A stretch of 64,000 nt of DNA from the NCBI GenBank assembly GCA_037893225.1, contig JAZGUH010000005.1, forward strand, positions 1,860,001-1,924,000. The letters run 5' to 3'. Under the pieces are notes generated by a model. The model searched no databases, was not told the origin of the DNA, and saw only the letters and a list, made by a program, of their open reading frames with translations. The DNA is from Hippasteria phrygiana (Eukaryota; Echinodermata; Asteroidea; Valvatida; Goniasteridae). Positions 1 through 9,860 of this stretch are shown in pieces. The translations under genes and the position numbers were made by a program. Numbering within the stretch: position 1 is the first letter of the stretch; every line of letters starts with the position of its first letter.

Positions 1-210
1 GCCATCTACATGTAGTACCCCTAAGGACTGTGGTGTTTTGCATGGAATGCCAGGGGTTGTTTACATGTAGTAGGCTTTCATACAATATAAACAAATTATT
101 AACTGAATATCCATGTAAATTACTTGCTTAATTATTGTACAATGTAGCATAAAAATGTAAAACAAGTATAGTACATAGATTTAATTTTCCAAGCCCATTA
201 AGATTGCACT
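1..210. repeat. Duplicated flank (left copy)
   Basis: This stretch aligns by eye with 5470-5690 in the same orientation: both share the run around cctaagga, 'gaatgccaggg', 'acaaattatt', 'aaattacttg' and a following 'tagatttaat'. The second copy lies just 3' of the Ig receptor gene. The left edge of the window is therefore probably the 3' flank of another, earlier copy of that gene. No coding sequence is visible here. Confidence 0.6.
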
Positions 211-2099
211 ACCTATTCTATCAAGTCATTATGAACACTGTTTTTGTTGTCCTGTATATCATTATTGTTAACAGTTATTCTTGTTTTAAAACAAATACTC
301 CCAAAGAAGCCTATGGCTTGAGTTGATTTTTGGTTGGTCAGTATTTGTTTTACAGCACCTTATTTACGGATAATGAACATAAATTAGACCTTTACGAGTT
401 CAATTTTTGTACCATTGACCTTTAGAAGCCATGTATTAGCATGATTTTGAAAAGACATAAGGAAGCTGAAGATTGTAGAATTTTGTCAATTATCTACTCG
501 GAAGTAGTCAGTGAACAAATAAAATAGAGGAAAAACAGCTGAAAGGCTGAATATTTGATACATGTTGGAAATCAAAAAATTTGAACTTAAGTATTTAAAC
601 GGAATTGAAATGTAAATAAGAATATTACTCTGAGTTTAAGTGGTTGACTAAAATTGGTAAAAGTCAATATACGATATTTGTCACATTATATATACAAAAA
701 AAACACATCAGAAACTTTTAATGGATATGTAATTGAAGAAATGTGAAGTCGTTTCATTCCTGGCCTTATTATGTCTGTTAGTGTGTCCTAGGATCCAGGG
801 TTACCATTCCAAGTTTTATAATGTAGCCACAGTTCGGAGTGGTGTCAATATTCAATAAATATACATACAGATTTTTAAGTATGACTTGAAGCTTTGCATG
901 GTGGAAACATACAACAGTGGTTTGTGGGCAAACACCAGGTGATCAATTAATCTTTTCTGTCAAGAAATGTGGACAGATGGGGGCCTACTGGGTGCACCAC
1001 ACTAATTCCAGCTCCATTGACAACAGTGTAAAATCAACAAAGTTCAGGGCCCAATAACTTGTACCCCAGCATCACTGGGGTCTACACAAACAAATGCCAC
1101 TTATTGTCTGATCTTTTGTCTGTCCATTTCTTTTCTATTTTTGGGGGGTTAACCAATTACATTTTTAATTATTGACACAAAACAAACCCACCTCCCAAAA
1201 AGTCTTATTTCCCAAGCCGATCAACAGCCATTTTTAACATGGCATCCCTCCACTTTCTCGGGCAAATAGGACCCATTTTTCAACAGTAATTTTATCAAGT
1301 CTGCACACAGATGGAAGCCCAGAAACCAGGGAGTTGATGCTGGGCTATGTTTACACAATCCCACAATTTTTTGAGCCACAAACTCTCCTTTTTCAAAAAA
1401 GGTTGTGGGTATACATTTTATGTTGATGAGCTGGCGTATAAATTCGGACATGAATTAGTGTAGTGCACCCTACTGTCCCAACTTAAAGACTACAGTCACC
1501 ACCAGTTCTTTCACAACCACATTTCTTCCCAAGAGAGATTACTTTACCACATGGTACTACCCATAAACCTCACTATTGCAGCTTGCTTAATAATCACAGA
1601 TTTGTGTTGCCAAGTTTTGTAGTATGGTTTTGAGGTCAGCAAGATTTGTTACGACATTAAATAAATTTGAGCAAGACATTTTATCCAAATGTTGTGTCAA
1701 ACAAATGTCTTTCTTTCATATGAATTACTCATTGATAAAATCAAATTGTAAACAACAGACAGCATACAGTGGGTAACATTATAAATATGCAAATGAATCG
1801 TTCCATGAAGTTGAGACACAAAGTGTGACATTTTGCTACATTTCCAGTTACATGCCATCTATCGACTAAATTATTGGAATATTTATTCCTTATATTTGTC
1901 CTGGATGTTGAACAGATTTGGTCAACTTTTGTACCATTCAAACAATACTTTCTTAAGAAAATGGACGTAACGGGGACACTGTCTCTTTTCCATCTTTCTG
2001 TAGTGTTGCAAGAACTTTCTGTGCATACTACTAACTGATCACAAAATGGAACCCTACCTATTTTTATCAGGTTATTGTTGATAAATTATTACAAGGGAT
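211..2099. other. Non-coding AT-rich flank
   Basis: I see no open frame with recognisable protein character on either strand. The part at 230-310 resembles 6105-6180, which extends the duplication noted at 1-210. Otherwise the stretch is AT-rich intergenic sequence with scattered acatgta motifs. Confidence 0.5.
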
Positions 2100-2335
2100 G
2101 TGTTAAAAAATGTCATGAACAAATGGAACTCCATACACTCAACTGTACAGGGAAAGTTCCGATGGCGTTTTCCCAAAATATTGAAATGGAGAAGCATAAA
2201 TTTGACAGCACCATTAGAAAGCTCTTTCAGTTGGTATAAGGGTCATAAGCACTACAGTTTTTTGAGACGGGGTGAATATATCTGTTGTTTAGATGCTCTG
2301 GTGTGTGGTTTCCTTGTCCAGTAAACTCGACATTG
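2100..2335 (+). repeat. Diverged tandem repeat, copy 1
   Basis: This segment and 2612-2832 share, in order, 'catgaacaaatgg', 'tacagggaaa', 'tcaaaatatt'-like sequence, 'caccattagaaag', a 'ttggt(g/a)taagg' block, and 'gtttcct...agtaaactc'. The spacing between copies is about 510 bp. The short open frame across it has no recognisable protein features and is not conserved in the second copy. Confidence 0.6.
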
Positions 2336-2611
2336 CTAAGAAAAGGATGAACTTTTTTAGTTGATTGGCTTATTATCCCCACAACCATATTCTTGGTGGT
2401 TCAGTCAAGCATAAATCACTCAAGCAGGAAAACAGCCGAGTGCTTGCTGAATGGTTGTATTTCAACAATTTACTATTAGGGTTCAATGAAAAGGAAACAC
2501 ATTTTGTGCAATTTTTTTTGTTTTTATTTCTCTTAAAGTTACATCTGCTACATGTGTAATAGCAAAGTTATGGTTATTTTCTCTTAAGCCTTTTTTATCA
2601 AACAGGAAACA

Positions 2612-2832
2612 AACCTGTACGTCACATGAACAAATGGCACTTCATATAAAAGACTACAGGGAAACTTCAGATTCAGTTTTCTCAAAATATTACAGTGACA
2701 TAGAAATAGCACCATTAGAAAGATTTGAACTTTCTCTTTCCATTGGTGTAAGGATTAAGTTTAAATAATGAGCGAAAACATGGTAAATGCATCTGTGTGT
2801 AGTTTCCTGGTTGAGTAAACTCAACATTTTTA
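2612..2832 (+). repeat. Diverged tandem repeat, copy 2
   Basis: This is the partner of 2100-2335, about 510 bp downstream in the same orientation. Differences are substitutions and small indels, so the duplication is old. Confidence 0.6.
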
Positions 2833-3036
2833 ATGTACCACAACAAGTTAAATTGTGGTTAACCAGGAAGTCACTGTTTTTTTTATCAAGTAGTTCCTTG
2901 TCAGCAAGGACAGTTATTGTAAACATTGGTGGAATTTAAAAACACATACACTACATCTCACTAACGGAGGACGTGTTCTCTCAGCTGTTAGGCTGTATCC
3001 GTTTCTTTCATTGTTGACTTCCCATCATGTTAGAGC

Positions 3037-3508
3037 GCAGCCCACTGTAGACAGAGGGCCACAGGATGCTGTTTGTGAAGAAGCTGCTTCTTTTATTTGT
3101 GACAAAAGCCGCGTTCGCATTGGACTTACAATTGTAAAAAGTTACAGTGCGTAATTGTTAACAATCCACTGTGGTTATACTTCCATGCGTCCGCACTTGG
3201 ATTACACAGCTTGCGGGAAAGTCCTTGGCATGTTAACTTTGCAGTGCTGAAAATGCACATTTTATATGTACAGTGGCTGTCAGCACTGGACTTTCAGTGA
3301 CATTAAAACTGGCCACGTAACTCTTCTGCTGCTCGATTGGCCATGTAAAAGTTCCCGCTGCAGAGGGATAAATGGACAACCAACGATCGACACTTTACCA
3401 GCTGTCCGCACTGGACTTAATTTGGTAAAGCTGACAGCAGTCTCCGTGCGTTTTACAAAAAAAAGTCCAATGCGGACACAACTTTAAATGTTTGTGATTA
3501 TGGTAATC
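3037..3508 (+). pseudogene. Ig-receptor exon fragment, interrupted
   Basis: Bases 3037-3103 match the start of the mature Ig-receptor coding sequence at about 3645-3713: 'agagggccacaggatgctg' is identical, followed by a gaag...gttttgtttgtgac-like run. The match then breaks off and resumes at 3486-3508 (aaatgttTgtgattat...), which corresponds to about 3722-3745. The insert between them, 3104-3485, has the inverted ends of a transposon. There is no intact frame. This is a decayed partial copy of the first Ig-like domain of the neighbouring gene. Confidence 0.6.
3104..3485. mobile_element. MITE with about 23-bp inverted ends
   Basis: The left end reads aaagccgcgttcgcattgg and the right end is its imperfect inverse, sharing 'cgcattggactt' (right arm agtccaatgcg). 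The interior repeats the motif 'tccgcactggactta'. The element has no coding capacity and sits inside the broken Ig exon copy. The target duplication is unclear, so no superfamily is assigned. Confidence 0.6.
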
Positions 3509-3561
3509 TGATTTAACTTTCCACATATCTCTCAGTTCAGTGGTTCACTGGGAGAACTATC

Positions 3562-5112
3562 ATGTTTCCTATCGACAGGAGTTTCGTTCGTTCGTCTGCT
3601 CTTTGGTGTGTCTGCCTTCTTTTGATGATTGGTTGGAGCCAATCACAACCAGACGTAGATAGAGGGCCACAGGATGCTGCTGTTCGCGAAGGAGATACTG
3701 TCACTTTTGTTTGTGACTTGAGAAATGTTGGTAATTATATTATCTACTGGTATTACACACAGGGAGTAACGGCGAGGTATCTTAGCATTGGCAGGGAGGT
3801 AGGCAGAAGTACACCTCTGTCTGAAGACTTAATACGTCGACTGTCCATTATCGGTGATGAGGAGCAGGAAGAGTTTTCACTGAGGATTCAGAATGTGCAA
3901 GGAGCTGATGAAGGAATGTATTCTTGTCAGTATGCACTTAGCGGTCCATCTTCAGTAACGGCTGGCACAGCTGCAGAATTAACGGTACTGGTTCCACCAA
4001 GCTCAGTGTCACCATGGTGCAGTACAAGTATATCGCCTGCATTAGGGGCTGTGGGACAGACTGTGAATCTTTACTGTAATTCACAGGGTGGAAATCCTCT
4101 TCCAAACATCACATATTACAGGGCAGATGAAAGGTTGGTTGCTTCTACTCTATCAATCGCTCACTCTTATCGCATCATTGCAGAAGACAACGGTGTGGCG
4201 TTTACTTGCATCATGACCACACCTGCCTTGGATGAATCACGTAGCTGCTCCGTGATGCCGCTGCGCATCTTACCAAATGCCACCATCCTACCAGCAGTAT
4301 CCAGGGTTGAGGAGGGGTCTCCAACATTTATTGAATGCTACGGAGAGGGTGTACCTAGTATTACAAACTACAGATGGACAGTGACAAATAATGACACTGG
4401 AGAAATTCTACTCCCAGAGAGGTACACAGTATCTCAGGATGGTCGCTCTTTGGGGATAGCAGTGATGGAGAATCTTGAATTACTCTGCACAGTCAATGTG
4501 CCATCTGGGCTGTCTGGTAATGCCACTGCGAGAGTTGAAGCACTGAAGTTGGAGGAGACTACTATAAATGTTAGATCCACAACACACCTCACAAACAATC
4601 CACCCAGTCCCACAAATGCTTCCAATCCAGTAGCCACTATCGTGCCGGTGGTCCTAGGCATAGCAGTGATTGTCCTCATCATCTTGCTTCTGTGGCAAAG
4701 GAAACATCCCAGGAAGTCAACAAGTCTCCCAGATGGAGCAAGAATGATGCAAGCTGGCCGAAAGTATGATGATGTTGCTGCAGATGAGGGAAGGCAAGAT
4801 GAACCCCAAGGAAACCAAGAATCTGCTTACGCTGCAGTCCTTGAAGATAAGGTTAATGATGGGCAGGATGGTGCCATCACCTCTGAATACCTTGAAATGC
4901 GACAATCTGCATGCCAAGACAACAATGAATATGCTTATGCTGACGTTCACGGGGACAAGAATGATACTGCAGACACTGGCAAATATGAGGCTGTCTCAGT
5001 TGGTAAGATCAACAAGACAGCTGGGCAGGCCCCGGATGGACCCATGCAGGACTCATCAGGGTATGAAATGCCATCTAAGATAACACATGTCTATGCATCA
5101 GTGAAAGAGTAA
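3562..5112 (+). CDS. Intronless Ig-domain receptor, tyrosine-rich tail
   Basis: The 516-residue product is a type I membrane protein. A signal peptide covers about residues 1-29. Ig domain 1 (about 31-145) is V-like, with Cys51, Cys122 and the DEGMYSC motif at 116-122. Ig domain 2 spans about 150-237 (Cys172, Cys216, plus Cys153 and Cys229), and Ig domain 3 about 240-330 (Cys259, Cys309). Candidate N-glycosylation sites are at Asn182, 239, 277, 320 and 352. A hydrophobic helix lies at about 357-378, followed by a basic stop-transfer. The 138-residue tail has Tyr402, 423, 443, 457, 459, 475, 501 and 511. SAYAAV (421-426) fits the ITIM pattern, and YLEM (443-446) resembles a PI3K SH2 site. The start has A at -3. 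A whole Ig receptor in one exon is unusual, since Ig domains usually occupy separate exons, and may reflect retroposition. Inferred role: cell-surface recognition with phosphotyrosine signalling. The ligand and family name are unknown. Confidence 0.85.
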   Translation: MFPIDRSFVRSSALWCVCLLLMIGWSQSQPDVDRGPQDAAVREGDTVTFVCDLRNVGNYIIYWYYTQGVTARYLSIGREVGRSTPLSEDLIRRLSIIGDEEQEEFSLRIQNVQGADEGMYSCQYALSGPSSVTAGTAAELTVLVPPSSVSPWCSTSISPALGAVGQTVNLYCNSQGGNPLPNITYYRADERLVASTLSIAHSYRIIAEDNGVAFTCIMTTPALDESRSCSVMPLRILPNATILPAVSRVEEGSPTFIECYGEGVPSITNYRWTVTNNDTGEILLPERYTVSQDGRSLGIAVMENLELLCTVNVPSGLSGNATARVEALKLEETTINVRSTTHLTNNPPSPTNASNPVATIVPVVLGIAVIVLIILLLWQRKHPRKSTSLPDGARMMQAGRKYDDVAADEGRQDEPQGNQESAYAAVLEDKVNDGQDGAITSEYLEMRQSACQDNNEYAYADVHGDKNDTADTGKYEAVSVGKINKTAGQAPDGPMQDSSGYEMPSKITHVYASVKE

Positions 5113-5382
5113 AGAAAAAATGACTATCAGCAATTTTAGTCTGTCTGGATACGAGAAACATGTTAGTTTAGTCTTATCTCTGAGTGACCAAAAGCTAATC
5201 TAATGTTAATTTTGGAAGAAATTAGTGACCTGGCACCACAAAATGGTAGTCTTTATAATAGACATGTGCAAACGAAAATCATATCTGTGCAGATGCCGTG
5301 ATTAATTTTGCAAAACAACCCCGAGTGGACCTCCAGATTTTGACCAATCAATGAGGGTGGGAGAACGGGAGGGTGGGAGGCT

Positions 5383-5447
5383 GGGGGGGGGGGGGGGGGG
5401 GGGGGGAGGCTGGGGGGGGGGGGGAGGCTGGGGGGGGGGGGTAGGGA
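5383..5447 (+). repeat. Poly-G / GGCTGGGG tract
   Basis: This is an almost pure guanine tract broken by 'aggctg' units. It gives a false proline-rich frame on the minus strand. It may form G-quadruplex structure. The exact length is probably unreliable in the assembly. Confidence 0.85.
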
Positions 5448-5469
5448 GTATGATGTCTCATTTCCAGTG

Positions 5470-5690
5470 AACCTAAGGAGTGTGACTTTTTGCATTGAAT
5501 GCCAGGGTCTTGGGTTTAGTGAGCTCATATAGTACACAAACAAATTATTGACTTATTGTAATACAAATTACTTGTTTACATACGTACATGACATCAAAAT
5601 GTAGAAAAAAAAGTAAAACACACACACAAAAGCAGCATAGTAGATTTAATCAGTCAAGTATTAAGACAACAATTATGGCTAATTCATCTT
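5470..5690. repeat. Duplicated flank (right copy)
   Basis: This is the partner of 1-210, lying about 360 bp after the Ig receptor stop codon. A third, shorter match to its end ('tagatttaat', 'caagtattaag') is at 6876-6910. The arrangement implies tandem duplication of a unit of roughly 5.5 kb that contained the receptor gene. Confidence 0.6.
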
Positions 5691-7320
5691 GGTAGACAAT
5701 AAAGGATTAAAGTGTTCCACACCAGAGCTCTTAATAAACATTATTTGTAGCAAGACCTCCACTAATAGGGTTCTTTGTCTATGGTCTGACCACTGCAAAT
5801 TGGAAATCTTTGACAGGCTAACTGCTCCAAGCTCCAGTTTTAACCTCGTGATTATTCAGTTATTAAAGCCACCTGGCTTCCCATTCATCAGCAAGGTTTG
5901 AGGTAAGGAATGCGGCGCCGCAAAGAAAAACAGCGGTACCGCAATCAATACGGCATTTGGACAATATGATGCGCTCCCTTAAAAGTGGGTCAAAACATTG
6001 GTTACTAGATAACATACATGTACATTGTACAAATAGAACCTCCTCATAATCACTGCTTTGAATTGGATTGTTCTATGTTTAAATAATGCTTGACCTTTTA
6101 ATTTGCTATTTTATTGTTCTAAATAATGCACATTATTATTAATAGTTATTTTTGTTTTAAACCAAATATTAAAACATAAATAAGGCATCCAACATGTACC
6201 ATGCAGAGATGGGCAAAGGAATTACAGAGAAGGAAACAGGAAATTATATTTTAGTGTGTATTTTCCTGGTTAATGTTTTGTTAAAGCAACAGGGTGGTGA
6301 CTTGGCATTAGACTGAACTCTTCAGAAGACTGCAGAAGATGTTTAATTTTTGAGGATCTGATGTCTTGAAAAGAACTCAAAATTCAAAATGTATCAGTGG
6401 ACTTGGGGCTGTGGTGGTGGTTGGAGTTGGGGTTGGGGTATATTGGTTGGGGTTGGTGTGGGGGAGTTTGTTTTTGCATTCAATTGGGGACCTTTAACAA
6501 TAGAGGACAATCGAGGACAATCGAGGACAATCGAGGACAATCGAGGACAATAGGGTCCCCGGTTGAGAAAGGTCCCCGTTTGAAAATCGTGTACAAAACC
6601 AATGAGGGCCCTTGCCAAAAAGTTAAAGTATATGAACAATATAAGGACAATAGGAGGTCCCCGATTGCAGCATATGATGCACGATATGGGGCAGAGCGAA
6701 CCCCCCTCTTTTGTGTTGGTCATTGTGTTCCCGGAATCTCAGGAATTCTTTTCAGAAGTCTAGGGGGGATGTGTTAGGTAACAATAGTCTGGAGAGTGTA
6801 TAGGGTATAGGGACAAAAAGGGGGGTACCCCTCTGCCCCATATCATGCTGGGTATAGATTGCAGGCGTTTACACACTAGATTTAATTAGCCAAGTATTAA
6901 GTCAGCAATTGTGGACAGATATACCGTACCCTGCGGAGACATGAAAACAATAGATACAAAGGGACTGAATAGGTCTCCACTAGGCAATTGTATGGGTTAG
7001 GATGTCTCCACAAGGAATTTTGTGTACAAAGTCTAGGGGGGTTTGCTTAAGTACAGGGACAAAGGGGATGTCTCCACAGGGATGTAAAAATGAGATTGGG
7101 TGGCTGTGCATGTGACAAGTGTGGACCAGGGCGTGGCCATGCATCAGAAGTGAGAAGGTGACCCTAGTCAATGACATGTAATTGGTGACAGCAGGGCTTG
7201 AGAAGCTAAATTGTGAACGACGGAACATGGTAATTAAACTGTGGGAGTGAAATGTTAATGAATAACCAATAACAGTACATTTTGGAAACATTTCCATAGA
7301 CTTTATGCAAAAAACTTGAC
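5691..7320. other. Intergenic repeat-rich stretch
   Basis: No gene is supported here. The stretch holds a possible polyadenylation signal (aataaa at 5733-5738, 620 bp after the receptor stop codon), a G/T-rich run at 6400-6470, and the GGGGACC repeat described separately. Further sequence of the same 'gggacaaaggggatgtctcc' character continues to about 7080. Confidence 0.5.
6480..6680 (+). repeat. GGGGACC-type interspersed repeat
   Basis: The unit contains 'ggggacctttaacaatagag', five tandem copies of gaggacaatc (6503-6552), 'ggtccccgtttgaaaa' and 'gtgtacaaaaccaatgagg'. An inverted copy is at 30240-30375 in AGGF1 intron 8, and a related diverged copy is at 16270-16400. Three copies identify it as a dispersed repeat, probably a non-autonomous DNA element. 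Confidence 0.6.
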
Positions 7321-7324
7321 TGTT

Positions 7325-8170
7325 TGAAATGTATCTTCAAGCAAACTTGACGCACAGTTAAGATCCTCAATGAACAAATATGCAGTGTCCATATAGACAC
7401 ACACAGAGTACAAGCTGTAGTAAATATACATGTGCAACTTAGAAAAGCATGCATTACAGCCTAGTGCAGGATGCAATATAAACCGTGCAACATGGGATAT
7501 TAACACCTGAATATATCCCCGTCATCTGATCAGTGGATCGTTGGTCACACATGTCATTGAATTATTTGTCCCATCGCACAGCGCGGCCACACCCAAAAAA
7601 AGACGTTCTATTCATGGTGAATAGAACTTCCATTACACGGTCACGCAATTGGTGGCACTACACCACAGCTGTCATTCACACAAAATGGCGGACGATGTTC
7701 ACGAATCACCGTTTGTTCTCCTAACATGGAGAAATGTCCTAACAGCCGATGAAATATTGGAACACAAAGATACAAATTCAATACGCAGTCAAACGATTCG
7801 ATTAATTTGCAAGAAATGCAGGAACAACAATTGAAGCTTCAGCTCATTCGGAACTTTTTGCCGCAGTTTTATGCGGGTCTGAGAAGGGAAAACGGCAAGC
7901 TGTACACAAAGAAATCCATGCATGCAATCCGACGAAGATTTGTTCAGGCGTTGTTTGAAACAAATAATGAATGTTTCACATTCGTGCAATGCAACAAATA
8001 ATTTAATGACAGATGAAATGTTCCATTCCGCTCGGCTTCACCTCGTGGAATGGAACATTCAATCTGTCACCTCACGAAATTATTCTTACCATTGCACTCA
8101 TAAACATTCATTTTTTGTAAAATATCACACTGTCGTTGCTATTGATAGACCAATCAGGATCGAGGATTCA
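7325..8170 (+). mobile_element. Decayed recombinase-like element (Crypton-like?)
   Basis: A frame from 7684 begins MADDVHESPF and runs into a stop. A second frame at 7807-8001 continues with 'LIRNFLPQFYAGLRRENGKL' followed by Y-T-K-K-S-M-x-A-I-R. That pattern resembles the N-terminal SAM-like region of Crypton-derived tyrosine recombinases (DUF3504, as in QRICH1 and ZMYM proteins). The two frames are offset, so the copy is broken and lacks any catalytic domain. A shortened relative at 12789-12920 keeps only both ends. The assignment rests on motif resemblance alone. Confidence 0.45.
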
Positions 8171-8454
8171 ATTTTGGTTGAAGATTATAGGTATAAATGT
8201 AGTTACGCGTTATATTAGAAATATGTTATCACTGCTATACTCAAATCTAATGTTTTTTATATGAGTATTAATTATGATGTAAATGATCTTTTTTGTAAGT
8301 TTGATGCATATTACACATATACTTCAATAATGTTTGAATCTTTTGTGTGTGTTTTGTTATCCTGTTTATATTTTTATTCTCATCATCAAACAAACTACAA
8401 TGGAAATTGACTGGGTAATTTTTGAATGAATTTTCAAAGTGAACATAGAAAACT

Positions 8455-8668
8455 GGTAGGAGCAGGACTCGAACCTGCGACCTCCGGAATACCGTACCGG
8501 TGCTCCATCAACTGAGCTATCTTTCCCTATGTTGCTGATCCCCCCAAATTGTCTTTGTTTGGGGGGGGGGGGGACTAGTCTTGTCATAAGCCCACAATGC
8601 TGTATAACCAGGGATCATGCCCACACTTTACGATACAACTTGGGAAGTGACAATGTGGGGAGTACTCA
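8455..8668 (-). mobile_element. tRNA-related repeat, copy 1
   Basis: On the minus strand, 8527 to 8455 reads as a tRNA-like module with an A box (TAGCTCAGTTGATGGAGC) and a B box (GGTTCGAGTCC). The T arm pairs fully, but the acceptor ends do not pair and the residue before the apparent anticodon is not U. It is therefore not a functional tRNA gene. The same module plus about 150 bp on its 5' side recurs at 49060-49265, so the whole is an interspersed repeat. The tRNA part sits at the 3' end of the shared unit, unlike a standard SINE. Confidence 0.7.
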
Positions 8669-8820
8669 TTAACCCTATAACCCTCCAGGGTATTTTGGCT
8701 AGAAACCCTGCCAGACGCATCAGATTGCATACTTTGTCACATTGACTTGTGTGCAGAGTGCAGCAAGGTCAAGCTGTCACCACAGATGCACTGTACTGTG
8801 TCTGGCAAGGTTAGGGTTAA
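8669..8820. mobile_element. Element with TTAACCCT ends
   Basis: The segment begins ttaaccctataaccct and ends aaggttagggttaa, which are inverted relatives of each other. Similar ends bound 15220-15439, 52871-53134 and about 54962-55228. There is no coding content. The ends look like telomere repeats but occur once per end, so this is more likely a miniature transposon. Confidence 0.45.
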
Positions 8821-9181
8821 GGAGTTCCTTTAAGAATGGATGTCATGCGCTTATTAGGATTTTTTTCACTGCAAAACATCAATTCAGGGTTTTTTAAGGG
8901 CCAAAGATTCTCACAGCGAGATGTGTTTTAATCAATATCATACACTCTAGTCTATATCTATAGTCTATAATAGTGTGTAGATTCCACGAATCTGCAATTA
9001 TTATATTTATTACATAATTACGCAAGACAAAAGCCTCTTGACCTGCTGATTTTACCCAATCAGAGGCCGTAAACTATTTGCAAAAGTGTGACCTGCGTGT
9101 GCGCTCCTTCACTAGCCCCTGGTGCCACGGGCTAGTTAAAGAATGCGCACAGCGTTTGAAAACTATTGCGTTGGCAGTACG

Positions 9182-9508
9182 TTAACCCCTGCAGCTGGAC
9201 GATAGCTATAGCCATGGTTTGAGGGAGGCCACCTGGCCGGTTGACATGTATACCCGCATTCCTGCTCTTACTCAATGCATTCATCATTCAACTCCATTGT
9301 TGTTGAATGGGAGTGTAATAAATAGATGGAGCTTTTTCAAACAGAGTTTTCATTTACATGAAAGGGGGCTCCAAGTGCGATGAATAGGACCACTCTATTC
9401 AGTGTGGCACCTATTGTTCGCGTTACCGCTCGGCTGCACAGCCTGTCAGTGACAGTCCTGGCATACCCGCACCCCATCAATAACAGCCGACCGCAAAGAG
9501 GGTAACCC
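9182..9508 (+). mobile_element. TTAACCCC-family element, type A
   Basis: This copy starts at ttaacccctgcagctgg and ends with a weakened inverse, agagggtaacc. Internal landmarks are 'gccacctggccggttgac', 'gaatgggagtgtaat', 'gagctttttcaaac', 'gggggctccaagtgc' and 'ggctgcacagcctgt'. The same landmarks recur at 13456-13782 (reversed), 27088-27392, 30462-30638 (reversed, partial), 42190-42440 (shortened) and 63452-63905 (diverged). The element is non-coding. Confidence 0.7.
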
Positions 9509-9750
9509 CCAATGTGTTTTTCTTGCAATAGCGACAGCTATCGCTTAATCAACAGTCTTGTTCACATCTCTGCACAAAAGCAGAGATTGGCTGGCATGGA
9601 GTCACATAAAATTTGCAAGTACACATATGTCAGACGTTCGTTGCGGAGAACGTCTCCATCGGACGGATGATACTCAGGAGTATTTACCTACCAGGATGGA
9701 CTTAATGTTTACCACAGACAAGGACGCGGAAAAGGGGGGGGTCTACTTAC

Positions 9751-9860
9751 CCACATGCTGCTACAATGCCAGTGTCGAATAGAAACAGACTGTGTTTCTC
9801 CCCGCAGGCAACCTGGGTCACCTTGATGTGTGCAATGGGCCGCAGTAAATGAGGCAAAAC
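9751..9860 (-). CDS. RCC1-repeat gene exon 5
   Basis: The acceptor is catctccag and the donor is gg|gtaagt. The exon starts in phase 0, as required by exon 3 or the 54-nt exon. It encodes VLPHLLRPIAHIK then VTQVACGEKHSLFLFDTG and ends within a CG pair, the expected end of an RCC1 strand. Confidence 0.7.

Noticed and set aside
5253..5543. Minus-strand proline-rich frame.
   Set aside because: It reads the poly-G tract; the composition is an artefact of low-complexity DNA.
8455..8530. Functional tRNA gene on the minus strand.
   Set aside because: The acceptor ends do not pair, the base before the anticodon is not U, and a second copy sits in an interspersed repeat. It is a tRNA-derived repeat.
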